A stretch of DNA of 8,949 nucleotides from contig SKZJ01000310.1 of assembly GCA_007127425.1 (NCBI GenBank), positions 1 to 8,949 on the forward strand, written 5' to 3'. This document shows, piece after piece, positions 1 through 6,184 of the stretch. The stretch's first letter is position 1. Each line of letters begins with the position of its first letter. The notes beneath the pieces are model-generated. The model had not been told where the DNA came from. It saw only the letters and a list, made by a program, of their open reading frames with translations, and did not search any database. The position numbers and the translations under genes are program-made. Source of the DNA: Wenzhouxiangella sp. (GTDB lineage Bacteria; Pseudomonadota; Gammaproteobacteria; Xanthomonadales; Wenzhouxiangellaceae).

Positions 1-1
1 A

Positions 2-403
2 ACCCCCGGTCGGGAAGTGGTTGCACATATCGGGAATTCGCTGGTCGCGGCGATGGAAATGGCAAAGGCGAAAGGTTCTGCATCGGACGCTCAGCTCGTT
101 GCCGGCGAGTGCGTGGTCCTGGCGGAAACCAAGGACCACCAGAACTGGGAGTTGATCGGGCATCTCGCAGAGTATGGCAAGGGAGAGGAAACCGCCGAAC
201 TTAGGGCTGCGTACAAAATGGTGGGGGAGGAAGAGGACCATCACCTCTATCACACCAAGGGATTCCTCCGTGAATTGTGGATCGAGTCTCTCGGTTTGCC
301 GGCCGTCCTGCCGCCGCCGGAGGAAGTGAAGAGTGTTGAAACTGCGATTGGTGCTGCAAGGGCGGAGAACCAACGTGACGACATGCTGAAAACGAAACAC
401 TGA
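2..403 (+). CDS. Probable ferritin-like (helical bundle) protein, 5' end missing
   Basis: The reading frame is open from base 2 with no stop, so the gene very likely begins outside the window; the GTG at 17 is only an internal candidate start. The visible 134 residues are mostly helical and acidic. Numbering from the GTG codon, two helices carry possible metal ligands: E37 with H41 (ETKDH), and E72/E73 with H75/H76 (EEEDHH). This spacing fits a ferritin-like or rubrerythrin-like di-iron bundle, but the first helices are not visible. A Pro-rich linker (LPAVLPPPEE, from about residue 94) leads to a charged tail ending KTKH. The next gene starts 36 bases downstream on the same strand, so the two may be co-transcribed. 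The CDS is secure; the ferritin-like label rests on the E/H pattern alone, and another helical family is possible. Confidence 0.75.
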   Translation, partial: TPGREVVAHIGNSLVAAMEMAKAKGSASDAQLVAGECVVLAETKDHQNWELIGHLAEYGKGEETAELRAAYKMVGEEEDHHLYHTKGFLRELWIESLGLPAVLPPPEEVKSVETAIGAARAENQRDDMLKTKH

Positions 404-439
404 CAGATGATGTATGACGGCATCAGGCTCTAAAGCGCC

Positions 440-1714
440 ATGGCCCAGTCGTCACTTCTATCGTCAGACCGGCTACACCTTCTGAGTAGCTGGCTCAAGG
501 AACGTTTGTGGGTCAGGCCGCTGGCCCTGTCGCTGTTGTCGATCGGTGGAATATTCGTCGCCGGCCTCGCTGACGATTCCGGTCTTTCCAGTGTGCTACC
601 GGAGGTCAGCCTTGACTCAGTCACATCCTTGCTGACCATCATGGCTTCCAGCATGCTGGTGATTGCAACATTTGCAGTAGGCTCAATGGTTTCCGCTTAT
701 GCATCGGCCAGTACGGGTGCGACCCCTCGGTCATTCTCGCTGGTAATCGCTGATGATGTAACCCAGAATGCACTGTCAGCCTTTGTCGGTGCTTTCATTT
801 TCAGCCTGGTTTCGCTCATCGCCGTCAAGAATGGAATGTTCGGTGCTGCCGGCCTGTTTGCGATGTTTGTGCTGACCGTTCTGGTATTTGCCATTGTCAT
901 CGGCACCTTCGTGCGTTGGGTAGACCGAATTGCCCGACTGGGGCGTATCACCAACACGATTGAAAAGGTGGAAAAGGCGACCGCCGACGCGCTGGATCGC
1001 CGTCGCCACTCCCCTACACTGGGAGGTCTGCCGATGCCCCTTGATCAGGCAGATCAGAAGCCTGCTGCCGTTTTCTCTTCCAAAGTGGGGTACGTCCAGA
1101 ATATCGATATGGAATCGCTGCAATCCAGCGCAAAGGCATTCACCTGTCGTGTGGTCATGAAGGTGCTGCCCGGAACCTTTGTAAGCACAAGCCGCCCCTT
1201 GCTTTACGTCCTGGGTAGCGAATCGTTCAAGTCAGATGAGTTTGAGAGCGCCTTCAAGATTGGACGAAATCGTGCTTTTGAGGATGATCCCCGATTCGGT
1301 TTTCTGGCATTGTCCGAGATCGCCAGCAAGGCGCTGTCGCCGGGGGTCAATGATCCGGGCACGGCGATCAATATCATTGGAGCAATGGTTCGCTTGTTTA
1401 CGCTTTTTCAGGCCCCGCTTGAAGAAACCGAAGGGCAGGAAGTCAAGCATGACCGGATATCGGTACCGAACCTGGCGATTGATGACTTGCTCGACGATGC
1501 CTTTACCGCTATCGCTCGCGATGGTGCGGGGATCATTGAAGTGTCGATCAGGCTACAGAAAGCTTTTGCCTCGCTGGCCGAATTGGATAACGAGGAGATG
1601 GTTGCGGCTGCCAGACTGCATTCCAGAATGGCGTTGGGCCGTTCGGAGCACGCCATGTCCGATCAGAACGATATCGACATGACGCGAAAGGCCGCGGCGT
1701 TCTCCGAACCCTAG
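440..1714 (+). CDS. DUF2254 family membrane protein
   Basis: A 424-residue integral membrane protein of unknown function, full length for the DUF2254 family. Four hydrophobic segments lie at about residues 26-44, 62-85, 109-130 and 136-158, followed by a large soluble C-terminal domain. Family hallmarks are the stretch after helix 2 (residues 97-125, with FSLVIADDVTQN), GYVQNID near 218, RPLLYVLG near 252, and the motif pair FEDDPRFG (280-287) and ALSPGVNDPGTA (298-309). No biochemical role is established for this family. ATG 440 is the first ATG after an in-frame stop at 431-433; its Shine-Dalgarno is weak (AGG about 11 bases upstream), so expression may depend partly on the upstream gene. 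The TAG stop sits in a CTAG shared with the convergent transporter gene. Family call firm, function unknown. Confidence 0.93.
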   Translation: MAQSSLLSSDRLHLLSSWLKERLWVRPLALSLLSIGGIFVAGLADDSGLSSVLPEVSLDSVTSLLTIMASSMLVIATFAVGSMVSAYASASTGATPRSFSLVIADDVTQNALSAFVGAFIFSLVSLIAVKNGMFGAAGLFAMFVLTVLVFAIVIGTFVRWVDRIARLGRITNTIEKVEKATADALDRRRHSPTLGGLPMPLDQADQKPAAVFSSKVGYVQNIDMESLQSSAKAFTCRVVMKVLPGTFVSTSRPLLYVLGSESFKSDEFESAFKIGRNRAFEDDPRFGFLALSEIASKALSPGVNDPGTAINIIGAMVRLFTLFQAPLEETEGQEVKHDRISVPNLAIDDLLDDAFTAIARDGAGIIEVSIRLQKAFASLAELDNEEMVAAARLHSRMALGRSEHAMSDQNDIDMTRKAAAFSEP

Positions 1715-2901
1715 GTCGGATTCGGGTCGTCTCGGGAATCTTTCACCGCTGCTGATGGCACTGAGCCGACTGATGTATCAATCCGGCTCGCTTCGTGATC
1801 GGATTGCAAGCTGAAGGTGAGCCCGGGCTTGGCCTGCCCCCATGCCGCGATAATGAACGCAGTCAGCGGTACGGCGAGAATCATGCCGGTGATCCCCCCG
1901 AATGCGGTACCCCAGAAGAACACGGAAATGATAACGAGTGCCGGGTGCAAGCCCGAGCGGTCCGCCATGATTTTCGGCGTCAGCACCCAGCTTTCCACAA
2001 GCTGTACGGCGGTGAATACGATCAGGCTCAGGCCGAGAAGCTGGAAGCTTCCGCCCGGCTGCATATAGGACCACGGCAGAACAACCAGGAGTCCAATCAG
2101 CGTACCAAGAAAGGGCACGATGTTCAGAAGTCCCAGGAGCATGCCGATCAAGATGCCGCCTTTCAGGCCGATTATCGAGAAGCCGATGGAAAACAGGATC
2201 CCCATGATCACGGCAATGACGAGCTGCCCCTGGAAGAAACCGGTCATCTGGGCCAGAAAGACATCGATGAAGTACATGGTCTTGCTCTGTGTCTTGGAGC
2301 TGAACACCGACAGCATCTCGGTGACATGGTCGTGCAGACGTGCTCCGGACAACAGGGCGAAGAAGAGTATCAAGGGCACGAAGCTCAAACCTACCAGCAT
2401 CCCCGCAAACGACCTCGCTGTTTCTCCGGTCCTCTGGAGTCCAGGCAGCGCCTGCTTGACTTCTCCCTCATCCGCGGTTTCCATGACCATCTGTGTAAAG
2501 GCCGGGAAGGTTTCCTTCATGAACTCGTACCATCGCGCAAGAATCCCCGGCACCATCTCGGCAAACAGGACAATCTCCCGGATCAGGGCCGGCACCACCA
2601 TGACGACAAGTCCGGCGATTGCAGCAATAAAAAGCAAAACGACAATAAGCGTGGCCGTGAGCCGGTTCAGCCAGGCCCAGCGTTCAAGGTGGCTTACCAC
2701 GGGGTGCAGCACCAATGCGAGGATGCCGGCTACGGCCAGGGGCATGATCAGGTTGTAGAAAAATGCCAGGGCTATCCCTAGAACCCAGACTGTCCCGGCT
2801 ATGAGAGCGCCCAGCGCGACGATGACGAACAACACCGCAGTGGCTCTGAACAGCCGACGCTCGACTGTCCCGAACAACGGGTGCCCAGGTTCAACACTCA
2901 T
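1711..2901 (-). CDS. AI-2E family transporter (PerM/TqsA-like)
   Basis: A 396-residue polytopic inner-membrane protein of the AI-2E (PerM/YdiK/TqsA) superfamily. It has hydrophobic segments at about 21-50, 51-66, 81-104, 166-185, 225-246, 248-275, 286-305 and 318-355, with a more polar region at 115-165. Family signatures are LLNIVPFLGT (258-267) and the C-terminal block with TPKIMADRSGLHP (308-320) then GITGMILAVPLTAF (336-349). Members include an autoinducer-2 exporter (TqsA) and proteins reported as ion antiporters, so the substrate cannot be named. A polar tail (361-396) is probably cytoplasmic. I chose ATG 2901 because GGGGAA lies 6 bases upstream; an in-frame TTG at 2913 would add four residues. 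The gene is divergent from the cardiolipin synthase and convergent with the DUF2254 gene. Confidence 0.93.
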   Translation of the reverse strand: MSVEPGHPLFGTVERRLFRATAVLFVIVALGALIAGTVWVLGIALAFFYNLIMPLAVAGILALVLHPVVSHLERWAWLNRLTATLIVVLLFIAAIAGLVVMVVPALIREIVLFAEMVPGILARWYEFMKETFPAFTQMVMETADEGEVKQALPGLQRTGETARSFAGMLVGLSFVPLILFFALLSGARLHDHVTEMLSVFSSKTQSKTMYFIDVFLAQMTGFFQGQLVIAVIMGILFSIGFSIIGLKGGILIGMLLGLLNIVPFLGTLIGLLVVLPWSYMQPGGSFQLLGLSLIVFTAVQLVESWVLTPKIMADRSGLHPALVIISVFFWGTAFGGITGMILAVPLTAFIIAAWGQAKPGLTFSLQSDHEASRIDTSVGSVPSAAVKDSRDDPNPT

Positions 2902-3099
2902 AGGGTTCCCCAACCATTTTCATCCTGGACTCCACCGGTGATAGCGCGCTCTGTCGGTGTTAGTACTGTGCCCCACCGCCATTCAAACCGCCGTTCGCTA
3001 TCGCACACAATCGATGACCAAGGCGGACGTTACGGCTATCGAACATGGTGGGTTCGCCAGCGTACAGAGTGCCGAGAGTGGTTCGTGTCAGCCTGCTGC
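2902..3099. promoter_or_regulatory. Divergent intergenic region with a palindrome-like site
   Basis: These 198 bases separate the divergent transporter and cardiolipin synthase genes and must hold both promoters unless the genes are read from elsewhere. An open frame continues through it upstream of the synthase start, but it would overlap the transporter's first codons and has no conserved look. At 2992-3007 lies CGTTCGCTATCGCACA, which matches the perfect palindrome at 6142-6157 in 13 of 16 bases, including the 9-base right part TATCGCACA; it is 92 bases before ATG 3100. A small inverted repeat (CGAAC at 3040-3044, GTTCG at 3052-3056) lies in the probable leader. No clear -35/-10 pair stands out. 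Confidence 0.45.
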
Positions 3100-4530
3100 A
3101 TGAGCAGGGCTCGCAGATTCCGACGAACAATTACATTTTCCGCGATCGTGCTGGTCGCGCATTTAATCGGTTTTGCAACGTCACTGCACGCACTGATGGG
3201 CACACGCACCGCGCCGGGGACCGTGGCATGGGTTGTATCGCTTAACGCCATTCCGTACCTGGCCGTGCCCGCCTACTGGGTGTTTGGGCGCGACGAGATT
3301 GGTGACTATGTTCAGCTTCGACGTAAGCGTGTGACCTCATTGAACCGCTCGCTGGAGTCCCACCTGGATGAGCTGGCGCCGTTCCGGAGCGAGTGGAGCG
3401 GGCAAGACCCGAGGTTGCGTGCCGTCGAGCAGTTGGCGCACATCCCTTTTATCGACGGTAATCGGGCCGAGCTGCTGATCGACGGGCCAGCGATTTTCAC
3501 AAGCATCTTCCATGGCATCGATGTCGCCGAGGACTACCTGCTGGTGCAGTTCTACATCGTGCGTGACGACAAGCGGGGCCGCCAGCTGCAGCAGCGGCTG
3601 ATCCGGAAGGCGCAGGAGGGTGTGCGGGTCTACGTATTGTTTGACAGCATCGGCAGCCTCGATTTGAGCAGGTCGTATATCAACGAGCTCACTGAAGCGG
3701 GTGTCGAAATTCGTTCGTTTTTCCAGCATGAAAGCTGGATTGATCGATTTCAGCTGAACTTCCGTAACCACCGCAAGCTCGTGGTCGCGGACGGCAAGGT
3801 CGCCTGGGTCGGTGGCATGAACATTGGCGACGAGTACGAATCCGAGGGCTGGCGGGACGCACACGTGCGGATTGAGGGTCCGGTGGTGTTGAACCTGCAA
3901 CTGTCGTTTCTCGAGGACTGGCGCTGGGTTACTGCAGATCTGCCGGCCGTCTCATGGCAGCCGCACAAGGTAAGTGATGGCGGAGTGCCGATCCTGGTTG
4001 TTCCTACCGGACCCGCCGACCAATTCGAAACCGCCAGCCTGATGGTGCAGCAGTTCATTCACCTGGCGGAAAAGAGGATCTGGATCGCCAGCCCGTATTT
4101 TGTCCCCGACGAGGGCGTGTTAGGGGCGCTGAAGCTTGCCGCCCTGGGTGGGGTGGATGTGCGGCTGTTGCTCCCCGAACAAACCGATAGCCGCCTGGCC
4201 GGCCTGGCCGCGTACAGGTACATGGATGCGCTGAGCGCGGCCGGGGTTCGGATTTTCCGCTACCAGCCCGGGCTGATGCACGCGAAAGTCTTTCTGATCG
4301 ACGACCGGGGTGCGGCCGTCAGCACAGTCAATATGGACAACCGTTCATTTCGCCTGAACTTTGAACTGACTGCGCTGGTCGCCGACCCCGCATTCGCCGG
4401 CGAGGTCGAGCAGATGTTCGAGGTTGATTTTGCCAATTCACGCGAGATGGACGACAACGAAGTGACCGACAAGCCGTTCTGGGTTCGGCTGGCGTCCCGA
4501 GGGGCAAATCTGTTCGCACCGGCGCTGTGA
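3100..4530 (+). CDS. cls: Cardiolipin synthase (phospholipase D superfamily)
   Basis: A 476-residue inner-membrane enzyme expected to make cardiolipin from phosphatidylglycerol. Two N-terminal hydrophobic segments (about 10-32 and 40-62) are followed by two phospholipase D catalytic motifs. The first has H224, K226, D231 and GGMN (238-241). The second has H394, K396, D401 and ends STVN (408-411), where the usual Gly is Ser. The block after it, NMDNRSFRLNFE, is typical of Cls. Length matches bacterial ClsA-type enzymes (about 480). The open frame extends back to 2881, but residues encoded before 3100 look unlike Cls and overlap the divergent gene. ATG 3100 has a poor Shine-Dalgarno; GTG 3085, with GAGAG upstream, would add five residues and is a real alternative. 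Which phospholipid donor it uses cannot be told. Confidence 0.94.
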   Translation: MSRARRFRRTITFSAIVLVAHLIGFATSLHALMGTRTAPGTVAWVVSLNAIPYLAVPAYWVFGRDEIGDYVQLRRKRVTSLNRSLESHLDELAPFRSEWSGQDPRLRAVEQLAHIPFIDGNRAELLIDGPAIFTSIFHGIDVAEDYLLVQFYIVRDDKRGRQLQQRLIRKAQEGVRVYVLFDSIGSLDLSRSYINELTEAGVEIRSFFQHESWIDRFQLNFRNHRKLVVADGKVAWVGGMNIGDEYESEGWRDAHVRIEGPVVLNLQLSFLEDWRWVTADLPAVSWQPHKVSDGGVPILVVPTGPADQFETASLMVQQFIHLAEKRIWIASPYFVPDEGVLGALKLAALGGVDVRLLLPEQTDSRLAGLAAYRYMDALSAAGVRIFRYQPGLMHAKVFLIDDRGAAVSTVNMDNRSFRLNFELTALVADPAFAGEVEQMFEVDFANSREMDDNEVTDKPFWVRLASRGANLFAPAL

Positions 4531-4560
4531 GCGCGCCTGACCTCTTCGTCCCCGTGCCTA

Positions 4561-4576
4561 CGTGTTGCAACGCACG
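4561..4576. promoter_or_regulatory. Degenerate member of the TGTGCG-N4-CGCACA site group
   Basis: CGTGTTGCAACGCACG keeps GTG-N8-CAC and shares CAACGCAC with the perfect site at 5774-5789 (11 of 16 bases overall). It is in the 165-base gap after the cardiolipin synthase, 119 bases before ATG 4696. A -10-like GACAAT (4599-4604) lies near the spacing expected for an activator site centred around -41. The same gap holds alternative GC-rich inverted repeats (TCCCCGT 4549-4555 with ACGGGGA 4578-4584; CCGTGC 4552-4557 with GCACGG 4572-4577). These could instead be a terminator-like stem for the synthase gene, although no T-tract follows. Confidence 0.35.
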
Positions 4577-4654
4577 GACGGGGAGGGTTCGCGCGCTGGA
4601 CAATGGGGATCACTTCCTGGAGGCCATGGATTTCGCCTTCGGTGATAGTGCCCC

Positions 4655-4672
4655 CGTAACATTCAGGTTACG
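4655..4672 (+). repeat. Inverted repeat in the leader of the YqjD-like gene
   Basis: CGTAAC-ATTCAG-GTTACG is a perfect 6-base inverted repeat with a 6-base spacer. It ends 12 bases before the GGAGA Shine-Dalgarno (4685-4689) of the next gene. It could form a 5'-leader hairpin or be an operator. Short arms like these arise by chance, so the support is its position. Confidence 0.35.
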
Positions 4673-4695
4673 CGGGATCACATTGGAGAACGACC

Positions 4696-4962
4696 ATGAA
4701 CATGAAAACGAATTCGAATGAAAGGGTGGTGCATGAGAAAGTCGATGCCGCAGCCGCCAGAGCTCACAAAGCAGTCGACTGGGCAGCGGATACAACCAAT
4801 AATGCAACGGACAGTCTGAGCGAAGCAGGCCACGAGATCAAGGAAACGCAGGAAAGATGGTTGGCGATCACGCGCGAGTATATTCAAGAGAATCCGGCCA
4901 CGGCCGTCGGCATTGCGGTCGCTAGCGGCTATCTTCTCAGTCGTATCCTGCGCACGCGCTAG
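4696..4962 (+). CDS. DUF883 / ElaB-YqjD family tail-anchored membrane protein
   Basis: An 88-residue protein with the ElaB/YqjD/YgaM architecture: a charged, Ala-rich helical N-terminal part (about 1-60), then a C-terminal membrane helix with the family's ENPATAVGIAVASGYLLSRI (65-84) and a basic end RTR. E. coli YqjD and ElaB are inner-membrane proteins reported to bind ribosomes in stationary phase; whether this one does so is inference. ATG 4696 has a good Shine-Dalgarno (GGAGA, 6 bases upstream), and the length is normal (about 100 in E. coli). It is the first of three close plus-strand genes laid out like yqjD-yqjE-yqjK. Confidence 0.92.
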   Translation: MNMKTNSNERVVHEKVDAAAARAHKAVDWAADTTNNATDSLSEAGHEIKETQERWLAITREYIQENPATAVGIAVASGYLLSRILRTR

Positions 4963-4974
4963 GGTGCTTTCTGC

Positions 4975-5412
4975 ATGCCCGGCAATGTAGGTGATCATAG
5001 CGAAAGACCCCCTTCCGAGGCGTCCGGGCGAGACCCCGGACTGCTGGAGGTGGGCAGGTTACTGGAGCGGGAATTAAGGGGGATTGTGCATGATCATCTT
5101 GTCCTTGCCGCCCTGGAAACGCGACAGGCGGGTGAAAGCCTGGTCAGGATCATTGTCATGGGCCTGATCACGGCCTGCCTGCTGTCAACCGCCTGGCTGG
5201 CACTGGTTGGCGCAGCGGTCCTTGTACTGGTTCAGCATACGCTGCTGCCGGCCAGCATTGCCTTGCTTCTGGTTTTCGCTGTCCATTGCCTGGTGGCCAT
5301 GCTCCTCATTGCCGCCATTCGCAAGCGCAGCAAAAGCCTGCTGTTTCCAGCCACCATCAGTCGGCTCGAGCCGGCAGCATTTGATGAGCCAGATACGGAG
5401 CGTTCCCCTTGA
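4975..5412 (+). CDS. YqjE-like phage-holin-superfamily membrane protein
   Basis: A 145-residue membrane protein resembling the YqjE / holin superfamily III-like proteins that follow YqjD-type genes in many proteobacteria. Residues 1-50 are polar and helical, with LLEVGRLLERELRGIV (23-38). Two membrane helices at about 56-82 and 86-114 have a very short turn between them, and a basic cytoplasmic stretch follows (RKRSKS, 116-121). The holin name reflects fold similarity only; there is no lysis cassette here and no reason to think it lyses cells. AGGG (4961-4964) lies 10 bases before ATG 4975, overlapping the stop of the upstream gene. The TGA stop overlaps the next gene's TTG start. Confidence 0.85.
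   Translation: MPGNVGDHSERPPSEASGRDPGLLEVGRLLERELRGIVHDHLVLAALETRQAGESLVRIIVMGLITACLLSTAWLALVGAAVLVLVQHTLLPASIALLLVFAVHCLVAMLLIAAIRKRSKSLLFPATISRLEPAAFDEPDTERSP
5397..5400 (+). promoter_or_regulatory. Shine-Dalgarno supporting a TTG start at 5409
   Basis: GGAG lies inside the end of the YqjE-like gene, 8 bases before TTG 5409. Together with the TTGA start/stop overlap it favours a coupled TTG start over the later in-frame TTG at 5433. Confidence 0.6.
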
Positions 5413-5837
5413 CAGCGAAGAAAGAGAAGTCGTTGGGAAATGAAACCCAATCCCTCAGCCGCCAGATCGACCAGGCCGCAAGCCGTCTGGATCGACGCAA
5501 GGCGCGCGCAAGAGACCTTGGGGCGACGCTCGGGTCCCGGATTCATTCCGGGTGCGCTTCGCCCCGTGTGCTGTGGATTGCGGGGTTCGCAGGGTTTGTG
5601 ATCGGAGACTGGATCCATCGGCCGGTGAACAAGACGGCCCCGGTGATCGAGCAGCCGTCAGCCTCACCCGACCGTGCAAAAACCGCGGTCATGTCGAGTT
5701 CGAATGCCGTGCTGCTACTGAAAATCGCGCAGGATCTGGGAATGCTCTGGGCTAAGGCGAATGCGGGGCGAGGTGTGCGACAACGCACAGATGAACGTCG
5801 GTCGCGGGAGCATGCTGTAGATGAGCCCGGACGCTGA
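5409..5837 (+). CDS. YqjK-like coil-plus-membrane-helix protein
   Basis: A 142-residue protein with no confident domain. Residues 10-42 form a basic amphipathic helix (SRQIDQAASRLDRRKARAR), one membrane helix lies at about 53-70 (VLWIAGFAGFVIGDWI), and a second helical stretch at 96-118 contains LLLKIAQDLGMLWAKA. The tail (120-142) is rich in Arg and Glu. Position after YqjD- and YqjE-like genes and the helix-membrane-helix plan resemble E. coli YqjK, but I see no clear sequence identity, so YqjK-like is inference. It starts at TTG with a four-base TTGA overlap. The Arg-rich tail region also carries a perfect palindrome (5774-5789), so part of the codon choice there may serve a DNA site rather than the protein. 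Confidence 0.75.
   Translation: MTAKKEKSLGNETQSLSRQIDQAASRLDRRKARARDLGATLGSRIHSGCASPRVLWIAGFAGFVIGDWIHRPVNKTAPVIEQPSASPDRAKTAVMSSSNAVLLLKIAQDLGMLWAKANAGRGVRQRTDERRSREHAVDEPGR
5774..5789. promoter_or_regulatory. Perfect palindrome TGTGCG-N4-CGCACA, copy 1
   Basis: TGTGCG-ACAA-CGCACA lies in the last codons of the YqjK-like gene, 101 bases before ATG 5891. All 12 arm bases recur exactly at 6142-6157. The layout GTG-N8-CAC matches the CRP/FNR-family frame (TGTGA-N6-TCACA) with position 5 changed in both halves. This suggests a regulator site driving the small downstream gene; a -10 at the expected place is weak (CATGCT, 5811-5816). Confidence 0.55.
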
Positions 5838-5861
5838 AAGAGGCGCCGGATAACCCCTGAC

Positions 5862-5877
5862 TCGGTTACTGAACCGA
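5862..5877 (+). repeat. Leader hairpin next to the Shine-Dalgarno of the Lmo0937-type gene
   Basis: TCGGTT-ACTG-AACCGA is a perfect 6-base inverted repeat with a 4-base loop, and its last base touches the AAGGA (5877-5881) serving ATG 5891. In RNA it would leave the Shine-Dalgarno mostly free, so it could stabilise the 5' end or be a protein-binding site. It may also be chance. Confidence 0.4.
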
Positions 5878-5890
5878 AGGAATGAAAATC

Positions 5891-6043
5891 ATGCTATTTA
5901 CAATCGCCGCAATTCTTGCCGTACTCTGGCTCCTCGGTTTCATCACTGGAACCACGATGGGGGGAGTGGTTCACGTTCTGATCGTGATCGCAGTCATCAT
6001 GGTGCTGTTCCAGTTGCTTAGCGGGCGCCGGGGCATCGGGTGA
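5891..6043 (+). CDS. Lmo0937 family small membrane protein
   Basis: A 50-residue hydrophobic protein with two membrane helices (about 2-19 and 26-43) joined by a Gly/Thr turn, GFITGTTMGGVVH (16-28), and a short basic end (SGRRGIG). This layout is characteristic of the Lmo0937 (DUF5670) family, whose function is unknown and which often sits among general stress genes. I chose ATG 5891 because AAGGA (5877-5881) is 9 bases upstream; an in-frame ATG at 5882 directly abuts that Shine-Dalgarno and would add three residues. It lies 53 bases after the YqjK-like gene, with its own leader hairpin and an upstream palindrome, so it may have its own promoter. Confidence 0.88.
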   Translation: MLFTIAAILAVLWLLGFITGTTMGGVVHVLIVIAVIMVLFQLLSGRRGIG

Positions 6044-6068
6044 CCGATCAGCCTGCACCCTGCGTTGT

Positions 6069-6096
6069 GACACCTGGGCACCTTGGCCCGGGTGTC
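6069..6096 (+). terminator. Strong hairpin after the Lmo0937-type gene
   Basis: GACACCTGGGC (6069-6079), loop ACCTTG and GCCCGGGTGTC (6086-6096) form an 11-base-pair stem with a single T-G wobble (6075-6090). The wobble pairs only in plus-strand RNA. It begins 25 bases after the stop codon. No T-tract follows, so it is not a standard intrinsic terminator; a 3'-end stabilising stem or a weak or factor-assisted terminator fits better. Confidence 0.55.
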
Positions 6097-6127
6097 CATC
6101 CTGACCAGACCGAACAGTAAAAACATA

Positions 6128-6141
6128 CAAGTAGACACTTG
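6128..6141. repeat. Palindrome CAAGT-N4-ACTTG abutting the next site
   Basis: CAAGT-AGAC-ACTTG is a perfect inverted repeat with 5-base arms, ending exactly where the 6142-6157 palindrome begins. It may be the operator of a second regulator. Arms this short occur by chance; the exact abutment is the reason to list it. Confidence 0.35.
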
Positions 6142-6157
6142 TGTGCGGTATCGCACA
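6142..6157. promoter_or_regulatory. Perfect palindrome TGTGCG-N4-CGCACA, copy 2
   Basis: TGTGCG-GTAT-CGCACA shares all 12 arm bases with copy 1. Its centre (6149.5) is 41.5 bases before the start expected from the -10-like TAGGAT at 6179-6184, which is the classic class II position for CRP-family activators. The -10 has 4 of 6 consensus bases and there is no good -35, which fits an activator-dependent promoter. Confidence 0.55.
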
Positions 6158-6178
6158 GAGTATTGGGGGACCTGAAAT

Positions 6179-6184
6179 TAGGAT
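6179..6184 (+). promoter_or_regulatory. Possible -10 element of an activator-dependent promoter
   Basis: TAGGAT would place a transcript start near 6191, 41.5 bases after the centre of the palindrome at 6142-6157. It is a weak match on its own; the spacing to the palindrome is the argument. Confidence 0.3.

Noticed and set aside
1795..2781. A 328-codon plus-strand frame opposite the AI-2E transporter
   Set aside because: Its His/Gln/Asp-rich, low-complexity product is the antisense shadow of a hydrophobic membrane protein whose family motifs are clear.
2881..3099. N-terminal extension of the cardiolipin synthase by up to 73 residues
   Set aside because: The extension overlaps the divergent transporter's first codons and looks unlike Cls; the protein from ATG 3100 has normal length and topology.
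4527..4721. A 64-codon GTG frame between the cardiolipin synthase and the YqjD-like gene
   Set aside because: It overlaps the start of the well-supported YqjD-like gene, has no convincing Shine-Dalgarno, and its residues resemble no family. The gap is better explained as regulatory.
4975..5412. Phage origin suggested by the holin-like gene
   Set aside because: There is no endolysin, structural or integration gene nearby, and YqjE-type proteins are ordinary chromosomal genes next to YqjD.
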